Positions 1-7,888 of a DNA stretch of 64,000 bases are shown piece by piece (position 1 is the stretch's first letter; each line of letters starts with the position of its first letter). Made by a program: the position numbers and the translations under genes. The stretch is from Gemmatimonadetes bacterium SCN 70-22 (lineage in GTDB: Bacteria > Gemmatimonadota > Gemmatimonadetes > Gemmatimonadales > Gemmatimonadaceae). The stretch lies in NCBI GenBank assembly GCA_001724275.1, contig MEDZ01000029.1, positions 1 to 64,000 of the forward strand, in the 5' to 3' direction. Below the pieces are notes generated by a model. That model saw only the letters and a list, made by a program, of their open reading frames with translations. It was not told the DNA's origin and made no database searches.

Positions 1-56
1 GCGAGGGCGGCGAGGAGGAGCGGGGCGAGGCGGGAGAGCGTCGGGAGGAGATGCAT
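1..56 (-). CDS. Exported protein, 5' end only (cut by window edge)
   Basis: Reading leftward from an ATG at 54-56, the 18 complete codons give a start rich in Leu and Ala (MHLLPTLSRLAPLLLAAL), which looks like the beginning of a Sec signal peptide. The rest lies outside the window, so no function can be given. No clear Shine-Dalgarno precedes the ATG, which is true of several secreted-protein genes here. The 259 bp between this start and the next gene at 316 would hold two divergent promoters. A start further upstream cannot be excluded. Confidence 0.5.
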   Translation of the reverse strand, partial: MHLLPTLSRLAPLLLAAL

Positions 57-315
57 GGCGGGTGTTGGGGGGAGTGCCCCCGTTGTAGGCCCGGCGACAG
101 CGTGCGACGTCGAAGCGGGCGTGCTCCAGCGAGAGGACAAGCGACCCCATCGGCTGGATTCAGGTCCCCTGGCGAAAGAGCGGTAGTCGAACCCCGACAA
201 GTGGGAGTCGTAGAACTCATCACCAGCGGGGTGCCTGCAGCGGCTCTAGTACTCTAGTGACTACGGAACCGACGAGCTACCGTACCATCATTCCTCACGT
301 GACCCCAACCGAGCC

Positions 316-738
316 ATGCTTCATTCCATCCTCATCCTGCTCTCCTTCATGGCCGGTGAGTCGTCAAGCCCCGTGCTCCGCGCACCCCCGACCGGATGCA
401 GGGTAGCCGATTCAACCTCCGTGCGCGTAATCGACTACGTCCAGAAGCTACTGGAGTCCACCGAGCCAGCCGATGACGCTCTTCGGCGGGCACTTGAATT
501 GACGAACGTCTCCGCCGCGCAGGTTTCGCTCGTCACGACGGCCAAGGACTGCACCAAGGCGGGCGGTGCGCTCGACGAAGCGGCTGGCGTTTCGGGTTCT
601 GGTAGGAGCGTGTATCTCATCAGGGCCGGTACGGAGCGGTTCTTTGTCTACGATCCGGACTCGGACGCGGGCGAGTATCGGCCTCTGTACGTCTTGGACG
701 CGAAGTTCGTCATCCTTCGCGCTCTACTCGTGTGGTGA
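316..738 (+). CDS. Small secreted protein of unknown function
   Basis: This encodes 140 residues. I do not recognise a family. The first 15 to 20 residues (MLHSILILLSFMAGES) are hydrophobic and suit a short signal peptide or anchor. The mature part has two Cys (one near residue 28, one near 77), a charged middle segment that could form a helix (VRVIDYVQKLLEST), and a C-terminal stretch with alternating hydrophobics (RFFVYDPDSDAGEYRPLYVLDAKFV without gaps in pattern). Base composition is less GC-rich than in the neighbours, and codons such as AAT, GTA and TTG are more common, which could mean recent acquisition. No Shine-Dalgarno is evident. It is followed by a remnant region and then by the antiporter gene on the opposite strand. 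The single long frame and the leader support a real gene. Confidence 0.6.
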   Translation: MLHSILILLSFMAGESSSPVLRAPPTGCRVADSTSVRVIDYVQKLLESTEPADDALRRALELTNVSAAQVSLVTTAKDCTKAGGALDEAAGVSGSGRSVYLIRAGTERFFVYDPDSDAGEYRPLYVLDAKFVILRALLVW

Positions 739-843
739 GGAGTTGCGCCATCCGGATGGTCTCGGAGCAGCGTTCGGAGCGCAGCGAGCCAGCTCGGCCT
801 TTCTCGAGAACTCGCGAGTCGGACGCTGCGATTCGCAGCACGG

Positions 844-1086
844 TCACAGTGTCGGCGCGGGATCACTGAGCGCCGTCACGAACCCATCCGGCTCGTCCAG
901 GTGCAACCCCAGGCGCCGCACGCTGCGCAAGATCCCTCCCGGCGTCCGCATCCACGCGCACGGCCCCTCGCCCGATGGCCACGTGATCGGCCACGTGATC
1001 GGCCACGATCCAGGCCAGCGTCCCCACGCCCGCGACCGTGAGTCCCCATGCCAGTACAGGGTGGCGGGGGGATGGGATGTCAGCAA
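844..1086 (-). pseudogene. Probable frameshifted remnant of a small membrane protein
   Basis: The 739-1122 gap holds no clear intact gene, but two minus frames look protein-like in succession. One frame (about 965-1060) reads PVLAWGLTVAGVGTLAWIVADH, which resembles a membrane segment. The next frame (about 865-955) reads RTPGGILRSVRRLGLHLDEPDGFVTAL, which resembles the end of a small globular domain. A single shift near 955-965 would join them. A direct duplication of GGCCACGTGATC occurs at 976-1004 inside the first part. This is an inference from texture only; the 80-residue open frame in this strand could instead be chance. Confidence 0.25.
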
Positions 1087-1122
1087 CCGGCCTTCACGAC
1101 GTCCGGCATGCGCCGGTCCCCT

Positions 1123-2853
1123 TCAGCTCAGCACCACTCCCACTGCCTGTTCCTCACGCCGCTGACTCTCCACGATCTCCATGGCGCGCTCCGACATCGC
1201 GTCGGCCAGCTCGTTCTCCCCCAGGAATACGTGCCGCGCGTGCCCTCCCCGAACCAGCTCGTCCTCCTCGTCGCTGTGCACGCGGACAAGGGTCTCCATC
1301 TGCGGCCGGAGCGTGAGCGCGGTCTCGAGCATCTGTCGCGCGCGCACGGCGTCCGGAATGGCGATGACGAGCATGCACGCCCGCGCCACGTGCGCCTGGA
1401 CCAGCACCATCGGCTCCGACGCATCCCCCGCGACCGCGGGAATCCCGCGCGCACGCAGCCGCTCGACGATCTCGCGATTCTCTTCGGCCACGACGATCGG
1501 GATGCGCCTGGCCAGGAGCGACTCACCGATGCGCGAGCCGACGCGTCCGTAGCCGACGATGAGGACATGTCCCGTGAGGTGCGCTTCGTGCACCGTGGCC
1601 GGAATCTCGGCCAGCGGATCGTCGGCGCGTTCCATGGCCTGAGCGAGCGTCGACTTCGACCGAATCCACCGCTGCGCCGGCTCGATGGCGTTGAAGACGA
1701 GCGGATTGAGGGCGATGGAGATGAGCGCCCCGGCGAGGACGAGGTTCTGTCCCTCCTGCGGGAGGAGTCCCAGCGACACGCCGAGGCTGGCGAGGATGAA
1801 GGAGAACTCGCCGATCTGTGCCAGGCTCGCCGAGACGGTGAGCGCCGTGTTGAGCGGATAGCGAAAGGCGAGGACGATGAGGAAGGCGGCCATCGTCTTG
1901 CCGACCATGATGATTCCGACGACGGTGAGGACGTGGAGCGGTTCACGGATCAGCATCATCGGGTCGAACAGCATTCCGACCGAGACGAAGAACAGCACCG
2001 AGAATGCGTCGCGCAGCGGGAGCGACTCGTCGGCTGCACGGTGGCTCAGCGACGACTCGCGAAGGACCATCCCCGCCACGAAGGCCCCGAGTGCAAAGGA
2101 GACACCGAACAGCACGGATGCGGCATAGGCAATGCCGACCGCGGCGGCGATCACGCACAGCGTGAACAGCTCGCGAGAGCCGGTGCGCGCCACCTGCCAG
2201 AGCAGCCAGGGAAAGAGTCGCTTGCCGACGACGACCATCAGGACGACGAACGCCACCACCTTGCCCAGCGTGATGGCCAGCGAGGCGAGGGCACCGGCCT
2301 GGGGGGCCACCGCGGCGACGGTCCCCCCGAGCGACGGGGCGAGGGCAGGGAGGAGGACCAGGGCGAGGACGCACGCCAGGTCCTCGACCACCAGCCACCC
2401 CACGGCGATATGGCCGTTGTGCGTGTCCAGGACGCCGCGCGCCTCCAGGGCGCGGAGGAGGACGACCGTGCTGGCGCACGATAGGGCCAGGCCGAAGACG
2501 AGGCCCTCTCCCACGGTCCACCCCCACAGCTCGGCGACCCCCCATCCCAGCAGGGTGGCCACGGTGATCTGCACCAGCGCCCCCGGGAGGGCGATGCGCC
2601 GCACCTGGAGCAGGTCGCCCAGCGAGAAATGCAGCCCCACGCCGAACATCAGGAGCATGACGCCGATCTCCGCCAGCTGCTGTGCGAGGGCCACGTCGGC
2701 GTCGAAACCCGGCGTCGCCGGCCCGATGAGGATCCCGGCCACCAGGTACCCCACGAGAGCGGGGAGCTTCAGGCGTACCGCCAGGAAGCCGAGGATGAGG
2801 GCAAGCCCCAGCCCCGCGGCGATCATGGAGATCAGCCCGATATCATGCTCCAT
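1123..2853 (-). CDS. ybaL: YbaL-type K+/H+ antiporter (CPA2) with TrkA-N domain
   Basis: This encodes 576 residues, close to the usual 560-580 for YbaL/KefB-like proteins. Residues 1 to about 390 form a hydrophobic Na+/H+-exchanger domain with the family run LVGYLVAGILIGPATPGF near the N-terminus, the phrase LLMFGVGLHFS and the phrase ASTVVLLRALE. Residues of about 425 to 545 form a cytoplasmic RCK/TrkA-N domain starting with the nucleotide-binding loop GYGRVGSRIG. A TrkA-C domain is not evident, as in E. coli YbaL. The start is chosen at ATG 2851-2853 because GGAGGA at 2863-2868 on this strand lies 9 nt upstream; a GTG three codons earlier would sit directly on that ribosome site. The family exchanges K+ or a similar cation for H+ across the inner membrane, gated through the nucleotide-binding domain. 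Confidence 0.95.
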   Translation of the reverse strand: MEHDIGLISMIAAGLGLALILGFLAVRLKLPALVGYLVAGILIGPATPGFDADVALAQQLAEIGVMLLMFGVGLHFSLGDLLQVRRIALPGALVQITVATLLGWGVAELWGWTVGEGLVFGLALSCASTVVLLRALEARGVLDTHNGHIAVGWLVVEDLACVLALVLLPALAPSLGGTVAAVAPQAGALASLAITLGKVVAFVVLMVVVGKRLFPWLLWQVARTGSRELFTLCVIAAAVGIAYAASVLFGVSFALGAFVAGMVLRESSLSHRAADESLPLRDAFSVLFFVSVGMLFDPMMLIREPLHVLTVVGIIMVGKTMAAFLIVLAFRYPLNTALTVSASLAQIGEFSFILASLGVSLGLLPQEGQNLVLAGALISIALNPLVFNAIEPAQRWIRSKSTLAQAMERADDPLAEIPATVHEAHLTGHVLIVGYGRVGSRIGESLLARRIPIVVAEENREIVERLRARGIPAVAGDASEPMVLVQAHVARACMLVIAIPDAVRARQMLETALTLRPQMETLVRVHSDEEDELVRGGHARHVFLGENELADAMSERAMEIVESQRREEQAVGVVLS

Positions 2854-2892
2854 CCGCGTCACTCCTCCGTGTAATGGTGTGGTCGCCCGGCG

Positions 2893-4110
2893 CTACCGTG
2901 GCCACCCCTGCTGTGGGAGCCCGCCGGTGATCCGCAGGGCGTTGGCGAAGTACACCTTCTTCAGCACCGCATCGGGGAGGTCGATCCCGTACAGCTTCCA
3001 CTTCGCGTGGTAGTCGCGGTAGTAGTCGAAGTAGTCGTCGCGCGTCTCGAAGACGCGCCAGTAGTACGGGTACTCGACGGGCTGGAACGAGTCCTTGCCG
3101 AAGAGGACCCGGTCCTGGAACCGCACGAAGAAGTCGTGCGCGGCCCGCGGCTGGCGTCCGATGTCGTACAGGACGGCACCCACCTCGGTGTACACGTTAG
3201 GCATCGCCTCCAGCATCCTGGCCAGGCGCCCGAGGTCGTTGGCGTGCCAGCCCATGTGGGCGATCACGAAGGTCGTCTTCGGGTGACGGCGGAGCAGGTT
3301 GTCGCGCTCCGTCATCAACTCCTCGAAGCTCGGATACTGCCCGGCGGGATAACGCCGTCCGGGGAAGAGGGCGAGCTCCAGCCACCGCTCGTTGTTGTAG
3401 TCGATGGGCTGCCAGAACTCCTGCGGATCGGCGGTGTGGATGAAGACGGGGATCCTGAGGCGCGCCGCCGCTTCCCAGACCGGGTCCAGCTCCGGGTCGT
3501 CGATGCGGAGGCGAGACCCGTCTGCCTTGCGCGTCGAGAGGCCGAGCCCCTTCCCGATCTCACCGACCCCCACGGCACCGGCGGCGACGTCGGCTTCCAG
3601 CTGGGCGACCGCCTTCTGCGCCCACCCGGGCCCCACGTTCCGGAAGTCGATCCCGGCGAGGATGCGGACGCGATCCTTCATGCGCGGCGATGCCCGCACC
3701 AGCGCGAGCTGCCGCTTGAGCGCCTCGCCCGACACGTTGTTGGCGGCGACGATCACGCGCACGTTGAGCGAATCGAGCGCATCGCCGAGCTGCTCCAGCC
3801 CGTCGGCCGAGCCGAGCTGCGACGTCGGGTGCCCATGAAAGTCGATGGCGGGGAACTTCGCCCTCGTGACGAGGTGGGCCGGGGCGACGAGGGTGGAGCG
3901 CGGGCGGTAGTCCAGGATGCTGGGGGGCTCCATGGTCGGCGCCTGGCAGTTGCCTGGTCGCACCTCGGTCATCCCGGGCGGGCACGCCTCGCCCGGCTTG
4001 ATGGCCGCGCCGCGCCCTCCCTCCCCCGCCCCGCGCACTTGTGCGGAGGCAGCTGACGGGAGGGAGGCGAGGAGGGCGGTGAGGGCGGCGAGAACGAGGT
4101 GATGGCGCAT
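2893..4110 (-). CDS. Exported amidohydrolase of the amidohydro-rel (COG2159) type
   Basis: This encodes 405 residues. A Sec signal (about 1-23, ending SAASA-Q) is followed by a TIM-barrel metal hydrolase. The expected metal and catalytic residues are visible: H-x-H in DFHGHPTS near residue 91, His in VFIHTADP near 223, His in VIAHMGW near 284 and Asp in LFGKDS near 337. Family members hydrolyse amides or decarboxylate small aromatic acids; the substrate cannot be told. The ATG at 4108-4110 has GGAG about 8 nt upstream and yields the leader, so longer upstream readings are rejected. It lies 39 bp upstream of the antiporter gene and 100 bp downstream of the SDR gene, all on one strand, so co-transcription is possible. 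Confidence 0.88.
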   Translation of the reverse strand: MRHHLVLAALTALLASLPSAASAQVRGAGEGGRGAAIKPGEACPPGMTEVRPGNCQAPTMEPPSILDYRPRSTLVAPAHLVTRAKFPAIDFHGHPTSQLGSADGLEQLGDALDSLNVRVIVAANNVSGEALKRQLALVRASPRMKDRVRILAGIDFRNVGPGWAQKAVAQLEADVAAGAVGVGEIGKGLGLSTRKADGSRLRIDDPELDPVWEAAARLRIPVFIHTADPQEFWQPIDYNNERWLELALFPGRRYPAGQYPSFEELMTERDNLLRRHPKTTFVIAHMGWHANDLGRLARMLEAMPNVYTEVGAVLYDIGRQPRAAHDFFVRFQDRVLFGKDSFQPVEYPYYWRVFETRDDYFDYYRDYHAKWKLYGIDLPDAVLKKVYFANALRITGGLPQQGWPR

Positions 4111-4210
4111 GGAGGCTCCGGACGGCGTGAAGTGGGAAATCTGTACGCCGACACCATCGGCGGGTATTGCGCGGGAGACCGAGGCCGCGCGGCATGCGCC
4201 GTGACGAGGG

Positions 4211-5326
4211 TCAGCGCCCTCGCGCCTTCCAGTCCGCCAGTGCCTTCGCCTCGCGCTCGGGCGTGATGGTGAAGCCGGGCTTGTCGCGCCGCGCCTGCGG
4301 GACGGTCTGCCACCAGGCCAGCGTATCGCGCACCGTCCCGTCGAGGGGGCGAAAGGCCAGGCCGGCGGAGATGGCCCTGGCATTGCTGATCGACGTGTGC
4401 CCGAGGTTGTTGCCGCGCAGCATGATCCAGGGCACCGACGACTGGATGCCATGCGCCGCCAGGAAGTCGTAGTCGTCGATCCAGGTCAGGGTCGACGACG
4501 AGCCGAGGGCGCGCATCGCGATGTCGAGGAAGCCCGAGATCGTGAGCGTGTCACGAGGGCCGGCCGCATTGTAGATGCCACCCCGCCGATCCTCGACGAG
4601 CTTCACCATGAATGCCACCAAGTCGCGGACGTCGATGACCTGCACGGGATCGTCCTTGTGCCCGGGGGCGAGCGTCTCGCCACCACGCGCGAGGCGCTGG
4701 GGCCAGTACGGGAAGCGGTCCGTCGTGTCGCCAGGGCCCACGATGTACGTCGGGCGCACCACGATGGCCCGGTCGCCGAAGGCGTCCTGCGTGACGCGTT
4801 CGCACTGGGCCTTGCGCACGCCGTAGTTCTCGGAGCCGTCGTTGGGATCGGTGAACTCCAGCCGCACGGGGTCGGATTCGGCCAGGCCGCGTCGGAGGTA
4901 GGGGTAGTAGACGCCGGTCGAGGAGGTGAACAGGTAGCTCCCCACGGCCCCCTTCAGCAGCGTGGTCGACATTTGGACCCACTCGGGATTGGTGGCCGAG
5001 TCGTCGATGACCGCATCCCACGACTTTCCCTCGAGCGCCCCTAACTGCCCATTGCGATCGCCGATGAGGTGCACGACGCCGGCGGGCAGGTCCGCCTGCC
5101 GGCGCCCGCGCGTGAAGATGGTGACCTGGTGCCCGCGCTCGACCGCCTGACGGACCAGGTGCGGACCGATGAAGCCCGTGCCGCCGAGAATCAGGAGGCG
5201 CATCGGCGCGACCGGGGACGGCGGCGTGATGAGTTGCGGCGCGGCCTCGGCCAGCACTCGGCGGCCGAGCAGGAGGGCACCGCCGGCGGCGGACGCGCGA
5301 AGGAGGAACGAGCGACGGGAGGACAT
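4211..5326 (-). CDS. NAD-dependent epimerase/dehydratase (extended SDR) with Tat signal
   Basis: This encodes 371 residues. The start is a twin-arginine leader (SSRRSFLL at 2-9, then a hydrophobic stretch to about residue 25). The enzyme begins near residue 42 with the Rossmann loop GGTGFIG at 48-54. The extended-SDR active site is visible: SSTG at 135-138 and the YxxxK pair Tyr168/Lys172. Substrates of this family are usually NDP-sugars or similar; here none can be assigned. Export of a nucleotide-dependent oxidoreductase through Tat implies that it folds with its cofactor before transport, as known for glucose-fructose oxidoreductase. It sits upstream of the exported amidohydrolase on the same strand, which suggests a shared periplasmic role. 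Confidence 0.88.
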   Translation of the reverse strand: MSSRRSFLLRASAAGGALLLGRRVLAEAAPQLITPPSPVAPMRLLILGGTGFIGPHLVRQAVERGHQVTIFTRGRRQADLPAGVVHLIGDRNGQLGALEGKSWDAVIDDSATNPEWVQMSTTLLKGAVGSYLFTSSTGVYYPYLRRGLAESDPVRLEFTDPNDGSENYGVRKAQCERVTQDAFGDRAIVVRPTYIVGPGDTTDRFPYWPQRLARGGETLAPGHKDDPVQVIDVRDLVAFMVKLVEDRRGGIYNAAGPRDTLTISGFLDIAMRALGSSSTLTWIDDYDFLAAHGIQSSVPWIMLRGNNLGHTSISNARAISAGLAFRPLDGTVRDTLAWWQTVPQARRDKPGFTITPEREAKALADWKARGR

Positions 5327-5514
5327 CGAGGCGACGGTGAGAGTGGTGCTGGCGCGTGGCAGCGGCGCCGGGTGCCGTTCACGTGAGCGTAGGTGAGCCT
5401 ATCCTCATGCCGGCTCCATCCGCAATGCCTTCCGTCGGCCTCGTCGGCGGGAGTGTCGCCCCACTGGAATTCGGGGCAGTGCGGCGCGGTGCACGGCCCG
5501 TAGATTGCCCTCCC

Positions 5515-7734
5515 ATGCGCGCTCCTCCCCCCTGCATTCTCCTCGCGTTGGCGTTGCTCGTCACGATCCCCGTGGCGGGTACCGCCCAGCGGTCACCGGC
5601 AGGCGCAACGCCTCCCGGTGCCGCGTCGGCTGCGCCGTCGGTCTACGGCACCTCGCGCGCCATCCAGCTCGACGGAAGGCTCGACGAGCCCGAGTGGGCG
5701 CAGGCCGACTCCATCACCGACTTCCACCAGAAGGAACCCACGGAGGGGGGAACGCCGTCGGTGCGCACCGTGGTGCGCCTGCTGGCCACCCCGGAGGGGC
5801 TCGCGGTCGGATGGTGGTGCTACGACGACGAGCCGGCCGCGATCAGGCGCACACAGCTGCGGCGCGATGCCGCGCTCCGCTCCGACGACTACGTCAGCAT
5901 GATGGTCGACGGACTCTCCGACAAGCGAAGTGCCTTCTACTTCCGGACCAATTCGAACGGTTCGCTGTGGGACGGCGACCACGTGACCACCGAGGACGGC
6001 AACGAGGAGTGGGACGGGATCTGGGACGCGCGCACGCAGATCACCGATTTCGGCTGGACGGCCGAGGTCTTCATCCCCTGGGCGACGCTGCGCTACCGGC
6101 GCGACGTGACGTCGATGAACATGAACTTCCGGCGCTTCCTCCCGCGCACCAACGAGGAATTGCTCTGGCGCGCCTGGCGGCGCACGGAAGGGCTGCGATT
6201 CCTCGAGCGCGGCGGGACGGTGACCGGCTTCAAGGCGCTGCCGCGGCGCGCCATCGCCGAGTTCCGGCCGTACGTCCTGGGCGAGGCGCGCCCTCCCGAG
6301 CGTCGCTTCGGCAGCGACGGGACCGACACGGTGGTGGCCGGCGCGCTCGAGCGCGGCGACATCGGGCTCGACGTGAAGATCCCCGTCTCCGGGACGCTCA
6401 CCGCCGACCTCACCGTGCGCCCCGACTTCGCGCAGTCCGAGGTGGACCGCCAGATCGTCAATCTCACGCGCTTCCCGCTCTTCTTCCCCGAGCGACGGAC
6501 GTTCTTCACCGAGGGGGCGGCGATCTTCGCGTTCGGGCGCGAGCAACAGACGCAGCTCTTCTATTCGCGTCGCATCGGGTTGGGGAGCGACGGCACTCCG
6601 GTCACCATCCCGCTGGGCGGGCGCATGCAGGGGCGCGCCGGGAACTACCAGGTCGGGCTCCTCGCCGTGGCCACCGGCGGGCGTGAGGATTCCCGCGACT
6701 TCGTGGCCCGCGTGAAGCGCGACGTGCTGGGGCGCGGCTACGTCGGTGCGATGTCGACCCTGTCGGACCGGCCAGCGCGCCCAGGGGCGCTGAACGGCGG
6801 GGTCGACTTCAACTTCCCGTTCTTCGTCGGCGCCGGGCGGGACAACTTCATCCTCTCGGGGAACGCCGCCTGGAGTCGTGACAGCACGGGCGGCGCCACG
6901 GGGGCGCACTATCGCGTCGTGATCGACTACCCCAACGATCACGCGGACATCGTGACCCGCTTCGACCGGGTGGATGCCGGCTTCGACCCGGCGCTCGGCT
7001 TCGTGCAGCAGCGTGGCATCTATCGCTGGGGCGGCTCGACGGCCATCACGCCGCGCCCGCGCAATGCGCGGCTCGTCAGGCGGTACGAGTTCAACCTCCT
7101 CAATTACGACGTGGTGTGGCGTCTCGACCGCACGATGGACAACGCCTCGTTCACCACGCGCCCCTTCGGGGTGCAGTTCCAGAGCGGCGATCGGGTGGAG
7201 GTGAACCTGATCCGGCGTTTCGACGCCCCGGGTGTCGACTTCGAGATCGCCCCGGGCATCGCCGTCCCCGCCGGCGGCTACTGGTGGAACCGCGTCGAGG
7301 CGCGCTACCAGGGGGCGAACGTGCGCACCTGGTCGGTGGATGCCACGGCCTCCACGGGCGACTTCTACGACGGCAGGCGCCACGACCTCTCGTTCACCGG
7401 GCGCCTGCGCTACCAGCCGCACCTCGAGTTCTCGCTGGAGTACGAGCGGAACGACATCGCGCTCCCGGCGGGGGCGTTCGTCGCGAATACCGTGCGCTTT
7501 CGCGGCGACTACGCGGTCTCGCCGCGCCTGACGTTCACCGCCTTCGCGCAGGGTGACGACCGGACCGACCGCGCGGCGCTCAACCTGCGCATGCGCTGGA
7601 CCCAGTCGCCGGGGTCGGACCTCTATGTCGTCTGGAACTCCGTCTGGCCCACGTTGCTGGAGCGGAGCTTCATCATCGACCGGCCACAGAGCGGGGCGCT
7701 GGTGGTGAAGTACGTGCGGTTCTTCCGGCAGTAG
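5515..7734 (+). CDS. DUF5916 outer-membrane protein with CBM9-like domain
   Basis: This encodes 739 residues. A signal peptide (about 1-24, ending AGTA-Q) precedes a carbohydrate-binding family 9-like beta-sandwich (about 35-200), recognisable from IQLDGRLDEPEWAQAD and the WTAEVFIPW phrase. Residues from about 260 to the end have alternating hydrophobic/polar strands and many aromatic and Arg residues, ending in a Phe-rich tail (VKYVRFFRQ), as expected for a C-terminal beta-barrel. The phrase FPLFFPERRTFFTEGA is typical of DUF5916. The role of this family is unsettled; proteolysis or ligand uptake at the outer membrane has been suggested. The start ATG 5515 is chosen because it starts the leader. 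TAGATT at 5501-5506 could be a -10 element just upstream. The gene is divergent from the SDR gene. Confidence 0.85.
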   Translation: MRAPPPCILLALALLVTIPVAGTAQRSPAGATPPGAASAAPSVYGTSRAIQLDGRLDEPEWAQADSITDFHQKEPTEGGTPSVRTVVRLLATPEGLAVGWWCYDDEPAAIRRTQLRRDAALRSDDYVSMMVDGLSDKRSAFYFRTNSNGSLWDGDHVTTEDGNEEWDGIWDARTQITDFGWTAEVFIPWATLRYRRDVTSMNMNFRRFLPRTNEELLWRAWRRTEGLRFLERGGTVTGFKALPRRAIAEFRPYVLGEARPPERRFGSDGTDTVVAGALERGDIGLDVKIPVSGTLTADLTVRPDFAQSEVDRQIVNLTRFPLFFPERRTFFTEGAAIFAFGREQQTQLFYSRRIGLGSDGTPVTIPLGGRMQGRAGNYQVGLLAVATGGREDSRDFVARVKRDVLGRGYVGAMSTLSDRPARPGALNGGVDFNFPFFVGAGRDNFILSGNAAWSRDSTGGATGAHYRVVIDYPNDHADIVTRFDRVDAGFDPALGFVQQRGIYRWGGSTAITPRPRNARLVRRYEFNLLNYDVVWRLDRTMDNASFTTRPFGVQFQSGDRVEVNLIRRFDAPGVDFEIAPGIAVPAGGYWWNRVEARYQGANVRTWSVDATASTGDFYDGRRHDLSFTGRLRYQPHLEFSLEYERNDIALPAGAFVANTVRFRGDYAVSPRLTFTAFAQGDDRTDRAALNLRMRWTQSPGSDLYVVWNSVWPTLLERSFIIDRPQSGALVVKYVRFFRQ

Positions 7735-7888
7735 CCCGCGCGGCGCAACACATCACATCGGTGCGCCGTGCGGCACCGCCGCCGGCATGGGCGCGGCGAG
7801 GGGGGGTGCGGAATTCACTCTTGCGAGCGCGCGGCACGCGGGCCAACATCGGCGGGCTTCGCACGCATTCACCATCTCGCCCCGTATC

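Noticed and set aside
51-257. Short plus-strand ORF at the window start
   Set aside because: Cys/Arg-rich translation without leader or ribosome site, and it overlaps the start of the minus-strand exported protein.
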